From: Ephemerocybe angulata | Taxonomy: Eukaryota > Basidiomycota > Agaricomycetes > Agaricales > Psathyrellaceae | DNA length: 64,000 nucleotides | Assembly (NCBI GenBank): GCA_013368325.1 | Contig: JAACJK010000219.1 | Location: 1,674,001 to 1,738,000, forward strand | Direction of reading: 5' to 3' | Shown: positions 58,246 to 64,000 of the stretch, piece by piece | How the letters are laid out: each line of letters starts with the position of its first letter | Numbering within the stretch: the first letter of the stretch is position 1 | Translations under genes and position numbers: made by a program | Notes under the pieces: model-generated | What the model was told of the DNA's origin: nothing | What the model saw: only the letters and a program-made list of their open reading frames with translations | Database searches by the model: none

Positions 58246-59283
58246 CTAGAGTCTTTTCCTCTTCATCGATTTCGGTGCGCAGAAAGGACCGCGTTCCAAA
58301 GCTTCGTGCTCGGGTGTATCCCTCTCTATGCCGAGAGCTTCTTCCAACTCCTCAGATTCCTGAGGGGGCAATGCATCGGTAGCAAGTCCCCACAAGCTAG
58401 CATCAGGAATCAGTCATTTGAATTGCGAGCACCGAGCCGGGCGTACCTGAAGAACACCTTCCTCCGACGAAACCATTCCGTTTTCCATTTCTCCCAGTCA
58501 CATTGGAGCTTTTCCAGGTCATTGGGAGAAATTGGTGGTGCTCCGGTTCTCAGAGGCTGCAGACGTGACTCAATTTGTGCGATCTAAGGAGGTTACGCGT
58601 CAGAGCTGCGTTCATAACGAGCATTATCCGAAAATAGCCACTTCTTCTTCCAGACCGCCGATCTGTAAGCTCAGTTCACCATCCGTAGGCGTTGACCTTA
58701 CTTTGGCGAGTTCTTTGTGACGAGTGTTGATACGTGAGCGGCTAACCAAAGCACGAAAGATAGAGCAAGACCTGAAGAGAGCCCTTTGACATCAGCTGAT
58801 AGTGCGGTGTTCTCTTCTTCAGCGGCTTTTAGCTCGGATTCAAGCGAAGCGAGCTTCTCAGCAGGGACTATCTCCAGGTTCGCCTGGTTAACTACAAAGA
58901 ATGTCGTCTTTCCTGCAGGAAGTCAGTACCAGCTCAGAGATACCGATCCACACAGGTCCGCTATACGTGCCGTATGTCTTCTGAACAAGCTCGCCCTTCT
59001 CAGCTAGTGCGACGAGGATCTTCTGGACGAGGGTCTTCTGCACCGCGCCCTTGAGGTTCGCAGCGACATCTACAGCGCCATATGGTCGATTCATCTAGTG
59101 ATACCTGAGCTACACACGGTCTAGATGTCCTGAAAAGCCGCATATATTCACTGCTTTCAGGTATTCCAACACTTTATCCTCAGCTAGTACGATGTTAGTA
59201 TTAGAAAACGAGGACTATAGATAAGCGAGAGTATTCTGACCTTCTTGTCCTTTCAGAACGGGGACCTTTGGTTTGGAAGCCAT
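58246..59283 (-). CDS. HOP2: Hop2 homologous-pairing protein (PSMC3IP/TBPIP)
   Basis: Meiotic partner of Mnd1 that stimulates Dmc1/Rad51 strand exchange, nuclear. Seven exons: 59283..59241, 59183..59152, 59094..58971, 58912..58772, 58712..58642, 58583..58447, 58396..58246, giving 232 aa. The winged-helix N-terminus reads DKVLEYLKAMNRPYGAVDVA, then VQKTLVQKILVALAEKGEL and YGKTTFFVVNQ. A coiled coil follows (KLASLESELKAAEEENTALS, VRSTPTDGELSLQIGGLEEE, IAQIESRLQPLR). The C-terminal cap has WEKWKTEWFRRRKVFF, LWGLATDALPPQ and LGIERDTPEHEALE, all family hallmarks. It ends in basic KSMKRKRL. The third intron (58970..58913) starts GCACGT, a GC donor; no GT alternative keeps YGKTTFF. Confidence 0.92.
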
Positions 59284-59536
59284 GTCAAGCAGATGATGGT
59301 GGTTCAACTTCAGGAAAGGACGCGACGCGCCAGTTATGAGTCTCGTGATGGATGACGATGCTGACTAAGACAGACGGCTCCGTGTGGACGACGCAAGATC
59401 CGCCGGTTACCGACAAAAATCTAACCCCAACTTCCCCGGGATTGCGTCGGAAGGCGAGCGCATATTGGGCTTTCCTGGTTGGCTCTTATCTCTTCCCCAC
59501 ATTTCGTCTCTCTCATCACTGTTTCAGCGTTCTTGC

Positions 59537-60749
59537 ATGAACCCAGATGAACCCCAGGTCTCGCACATGAGTCCAAATGCCGCCTCTGCGCCACCAGACA
59601 AGCAATCGCTTCATTATATCATTCGGTCGGGCCTCGCAGGAGGCATAGCAGGATGTGTCGTGAGTCTTCTAAACATGCATACTCATCGCTTGCTTGAACT
59701 TGGTATCACAGGCAAAGACCGTTGTTGCACCTTTGGATAGGGTGAAGATTCTCTTCCAAGCATCGAACCCAGATTTCCAGAAATACGCAGGTCCGTCGTT
59801 CGGTCCGTCGTAATAGGGGGCTTCAGACTCACAGACAACGCAGGAACGTTTACTGGAGCGTACCGTGCCGGAAGGGAGATATACCTGAATCATGGAATGC
59901 GCGGATTGTTTCGAGGACATTCCGCTACCCTCCTCAGGATCTTTCCATACGCCGCTATAAAGTTCATGGCATACGACCAGATTCATTATGTGAGTTAGCA
60001 CTTTGCGTCATGCAATGAATGCCCGCTAACCTTTTATATTGGTAAGGTTCTCATGCCAACACAGGCTCAAGAGACTGGCGCGAAGCGCTTCCTTGCTGGA
60101 TCTTTAGCGGGTATGTTTGTAACATTGTGTTCAGCTGAATGACTTTAACCCCCTCGCAGGTGTTACCTCTGTCTTTTTCACCTACCCATTGGACGTCATC
60201 CGCGTTCGCATGGCCTTTGAAACCTCCCCTCGTCTCGTCAATGGTGCCCCCGTCCATCCCTCCTTCCTCGCAACTGCAAGCCAAATGTACAAGGAAGGTG
60301 CTCGCAGCCTCCCCCCGACCAGCTACTTTAATCGCTTTCCGATCCTCAAACTCTACCGCGGGTTCTCAGTCACTGTGGCCGGCATGGTTCCTTATGCAGG
60401 AGTATCCTTCCTCAGCTGGGGCTACCTAAGATCTACGTTCCTCCCCCCCGACAAAGCAATGCACAGACCACCGACGCCGATCGCGGATCTTGCAATAGGG
60501 GCTATGTCGGGCCTCGCTGCTCAGACCTCTTCATACCCCTTCGAGGTAATAAGAAGGCGGATGCAAGTTGGGGGTATCACCCGGCCGGATCGGTGGCTTC
60601 GATGGGGCGAAACAGTAACCGCTATATGGAAATCCTCAGGCTGGAGAGGATTCTACGTCGGCCTTGGATTGGGCTACATCAAAGTCGTGCCTATGACGGC
60701 GGTCAGCTACACGGTTTGGCAGAGTTGCAAGCGATTGTTAGATATCTAG
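59537..60749 (+). CDS. LEU5: Mitochondrial coenzyme A carrier (Leu5/SLC25A42-like)
   Basis: Inner-membrane carrier thought to bring CoA (or a precursor) into the matrix. Exons 59537..59659, 59712..59790, 59844..59989, 60047..60110, 60160..60749 give 333 aa. All three carrier repeats are present with their signatures: [21 protein letters not shown] and [10 protein letters not shown]. Leu5-branch features include [46 protein letters not shown] and [17 protein letters not shown] near the end. Introns fall at typical phase positions. The start at 59537 gives a short hydrophilic lead ([10 protein letters not shown]); an upstream frame to 59384 has no in-frame advantage. Confidence 0.92.
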
Positions 60750-61145
60750 AGTAGAGCGGCTATGTAACAGTATGATACCAAGAAGCCATATATAATATCC
60801 ACGTCAATTTTTGACCCTTTCGCCGCGGCACTGGCAAATGCAGGACCATATGGCGCCATCATAAGTGAATGAGTAAGAGAAATGCCCGAGAGGTTCTCCT
60901 GATACCTCCATGTCCTAGCGGCCCCGGTCAGCACAATTGTGTAGCCCGAGGTTGCCTAGCTTACGAAAGGCGAAGCTAAGTAATCGAAATGCTTTCGGAC
61001 TTGCCTATACAAGCTTAGCCATCAAGGGTCTTCAGCCTCAGGGCTTAAAGGCACGGTTTGGAGAGCTCCCCGACGTGTCCTGTCTTATACCCATCTGCGC
61101 TCATCCTTCACGACATTCTGCTTATCGTTTCTGGGACGCGGCGGT
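60750..61145. other. Intergenic region
   Basis: 396 bp between LEU5 and the Zn2Cys6 gene. No supported gene; presumably the transcription factor promoter. Confidence 0.4.
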
Positions 61146-63656
61146 ATGAATTCGGATTCAGGACAGGGGTCGAAGGTCAAGAAGACGCGGCGAAGGCTCA
61201 GGCTCAGTTGTGTCGAATGTACGAAGCGTCGACAGGTAAGTAATGGCTTCACTTTTCGTTCTTGGATTTGTTCGAAGTCAGTTCTTTGCTGCGTAGAAAT
61301 GCGACAGGAGCCATCCGTGCGGTCTCTGCGTGGCGCGGGGTGTGGCAAACATGTGCAGGTGGGAGACAGTGCCCATGGCACGCCCCGCGCCATCCCGACC
61401 GCCAGAAACCGCGATACGGTATATAGATGGCATCGCTCAACACGATACGATTGTCAAGGACCTTCAGGATCGCATCGCAACTCTGGAACAGGCACTGGCA
61501 GAGCAGAGAGGAACCCCTTACCGCACAAGTCCCCCGTCAACCTCCTCATCAAGCTTTCGATCTATCCCTCTTCCTGATATACAGAAATCACCGCCAGCTG
61601 ACTGGGAGCTCATCAAAGATGCACCGAGGGAGACATCCACAGAGGGATCGCGCCAGGTCTCAATACCTCCCGTGGCAGCCACCTTCGACCCTCGTTACTC
61701 TGAAATCGACATTGCTTCAACGGTCGCTCACCCCCTTCCAACCTACCTCTATGAAAGCACCTCGACTCTAGCTCACTTATGTCTTGCTCAACATGGCGAG
61801 TTTGTTGGCAGAGGGAGTCTCATCTGTGCCCTTCACTCAGTGAGCACTCTCCGCTGCTGTCGTTAGCCAGCCACCCTGATGCAAATCATCTAGATAACCA
61901 ATCGTATGGCACCCCGGTTTATATATGCCAAATCGACAGACTCCATCTTCGAAGGCCGTGACAATATGGAACGGTTCTCGCCCCTCCCCTACGCGTCACA
62001 TACTGTGCATCAGCTGCTCTCGAAACTCCCTCACAAGGCAGCCTACGATGCTCTAGTGGAATCATACTTCTTCAACCTCAATTGGAGGTACGGGATACCA
62101 CGGCCATGGTTCAACCGTGCATCAGGGCAGATGTGGTCAAGATGGCACTCTTCCAATCACCTATCCTCTGAAATTAACGCCAACTTTCTGACATTGGTGT
62201 TTTCTATCCTCGCTGCCGCGCCTCGTGATGACGAAATGGAAGCTTCCCTCGTCTTGTCATGCGACGACTACTTCATGTGTGCCATGATCTCTCGTCGAAT
62301 CGCGGAGGACGACTACTTCAACACTCCCCGAGCTTCGACGATGGTATCACCGGCGGACGGTACTGTGCTCGGTTGCCTCGCTACCCCAATCCTTGCCAGT
62401 TTCCTGTCGGAGCGGGGTCGCGTAAGCGAAGCCTGGAAGGTGGTTGGTAACGGTGTTAGAAACGCGCTGGCTGTCGGCCTTCATCGGGACGCCAACTGGA
62501 AGCTTTGGCAAGTGATGTCACAAGAGGAAAAGATGCTTAGGAAGCGCGCTTGGTGGACGTTGTTCATCGCCGACAGGTGAGCCACCAATGCATTCTGGCG
62601 GCCTCTCTGAGCGTCTACTGAATGTGGGTATTCATATCTCTAGATGGCTGTCCTACATGCTTGGACGGCCGCACATGATTCGTGAGGAGATGTACGATGT
62701 CGAACTACCTTCCTCTACCAATGAAGACGGGGCGTTCGACCTCTTTGGATTTAATCAACGAATCATGATTGAACTCGCGACCTTGCTAGGAGAAGCAATT
62801 GATTCAGTAAGACTTCTGCTCTTTGGCAAAGTACGCTTCGATAACAGGTGGTTTTCAGTGCTATAGTCCGGCATATCCTCATTGCGGCGATTTCCTCGCG
62901 ATGGACGCAAAGTTGGAAGCTTGGAGAAACTCCGTACCCCAAGAGTACCAAGAAAGTCTGGAGATAACCTCTTTAAGAGGTTACGAAGACCCAGAAATAT
63001 CCATCCTTGCGCGCCAAAGGTACATTCTCAACACCTGGTACTTGGCCTCGCGCCTCAAGCTGCACATCGCCTCAACAACTGGCCAACACCGTACGGGGCA
63101 AGTTCCCCACGATGTAGCGCGATCCAGAAAGACATGCATCAGCGTGGCCGTGGAGCTCATTGAGTATCAGTGCGACTTCCACGATGGGCTCATCGAGCAG
63201 TTCAGGGAGCGAGAGAGGCTTCATTACGCTTATCTGGCGAGTGGGTGGCTATTCCACGGATGCTTCTCCCTTTTCGAAGCTTGCGTCGCCCTCTTGGCCA
63301 CGAAGGAGAGAGTTCCGTATCAAGATATGGTTCCCGGGGCGATGGAAGCGCTCGATAGGACGATGCAAGTCCTAACATCGACGGCAAAGCATGAAGCGGG
63401 GAAGGGGGGTAGTATCGCAACCATGGCGATCAATGTCCTGCGGCCATTACACGAACAGCACTTCTCGGTGTCTCAAAACGGCGCGTCGCAGACCTCGGCC
63501 ACCTTGCATGGCGGCTCGATGCTCAAAAGCCTATTTGACGGTCTTCAAAATGGGAATGCTGACCTGAATTGGTTAACGAGCATGTCTCGAAAGGAAGCAG
63601 CGCCTGAAGCTTTCCCGTATGGCCAGCCTGTGGGTTTCGCTGTAGCTCTGGGTTAA
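61146..63656 (+). CDS. Zn2Cys6 transcription factor with fungal-specific TF domain
   Basis: Nuclear regulator. Exons 61146..61235, 61297..61839, 61894..62576, 62644..62806, 62859..63656 give 758 aa. The binuclear zinc cluster, residues 22-50, has six Cys with spacing C-x2-C-x6-C-x5-C-x2-C-x8-C (LRLSCVECTKRRQ, KCDRSHPCGLCVARG, ANMCRW); the first intron cuts it after Gln-30. A dimerisation heptad follows (QHDTIVKDLQDRIATLEQAL). The fungal TF domain covers about residues 250-560 with ALAVGLHRDANWKL, KRAWWTLFIADRWLSYMLGRP and an ADR-W motif typical of the family. The target is unknown; adjacent LEU5 is not evidence of regulation. Confidence 0.9.
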
Positions 63657-64000
63657 GAACCATTTGCTTCGGCCAGTGAGCGCGGGGATTCCGGGGATCG
63701 AGAGAGTGCAGCTATAGAAAATCCAACATATGGCATTATTGTGTTGTAGATAGGATGTGGAAGACGTGATGTCCGTTGGACATTTACGATATACCAGGGA
63801 GGTCTGTTTGAGGATACTGACTATGATAGGACATGTACATGTATGTATACTACTGCTTGCACGGAACTGGATTAATTACGAAGATTGTACAATTTCTGCT
63901 TCGCGTTTTCGCTTTTAATTGACGCTTGAAATGGGCCCCCACATGACTATGGCTCTCCATTCCAGGACCTGAGAAATCAGAAGTCGTTCTGGATCGCGGT
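63657..64000. other. 3' flank of the transcription factor gene
   Basis: The last 344 bp hold no ORF of note and probably contain the 3' UTR. The next gene, if any, lies outside the window. Confidence 0.4.

Overview
The window is a gene-dense stretch of fungal nuclear DNA, almost certainly from a mushroom-forming basidiomycete (Agaricomycetes). The grounds are: nearly every gene is cut by many 45-80 nt introns with GT/GC..AG ends and CTNAC-like branch sites; intergenic gaps are short; and the gene set is that of a filamentous basidiomycete (ERV14, FIT2, Ted1/Cdc1-type metallophosphoesterase, LEU5, Wee1, a Zn2Cys6 factor, a homeodomain factor, Hop2, GT17). I rebuilt 24 spliced genes, one decayed gene copy and one intron-containing tRNA gene. 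Every exon chain given below keeps frame and ends at a stop. All splice sites are inferred from sequence only.

Layout. 1-3.6 kb: mitochondrial ribosomal protein mS33 and a divergent Rho GTPase share a 209-bp divergent promoter, followed by an AAAP amino-acid transporter. 4.7-14 kb: all minus strand, with an F-box protein, N-acetylglucosamine-6-phosphate deacetylase, an intact 4CL-type acyl-CoA ligase and a decayed tandem copy of it. 14.4-20 kb: plus strand, with an RRM/RGG protein, ERV14 and an unrecognised conserved-looking protein that has a MITE in its 5' leader. 20-21.5 kb: a second inverted-repeat element and a possible dehydrogenase remnant. 21.5-26.2 kb: Ted1-like phosphoesterase, then FIT2 and ALA dehydratase on minus. 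28.4-34.6 kb: Wee1 kinase and a homeodomain factor. 34.6-39 kb: a gene-poor gap. 39-49.6 kb: coiled-coil protein, GT17 glycosyltransferase, a microcephalin-like BRCT protein divergent from a mitochondrial NAD kinase, and a small unknown protein. 50.2-52.8 kb: Asteroid-type nuclease-fold protein. 53.6-54.8 kb: tRNA-Leu(UAG), followed by two more copies of its 3' half in tandem units. 56.3-63.7 kb: Rho2-type GTPase, Hop2, LEU5 carrier and a Zn2Cys6 transcription factor.

The genes are mostly unrelated housekeeping and regulatory functions, not a pathway cluster. Several do share themes: mitochondria (mS33, NAD kinase, LEU5; ALA dehydratase belongs to heme synthesis), the ER/secretory route (ERV14, Ted1-like, FIT2, GT17), and cell cycle/DNA (Wee1, BRCT protein, Hop2, Asteroid). 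The most unusual signals are structural: a 7-nt microexon that carries the switch I Pro-Thr of the Rho2 gene, four GC-AG introns, a hAT-type MITE with intact 8-bp target duplication in a 5' leader, tandem units each carrying a tRNA T-arm/B box, and a cluster of short direct repeats spaced one helical turn apart.
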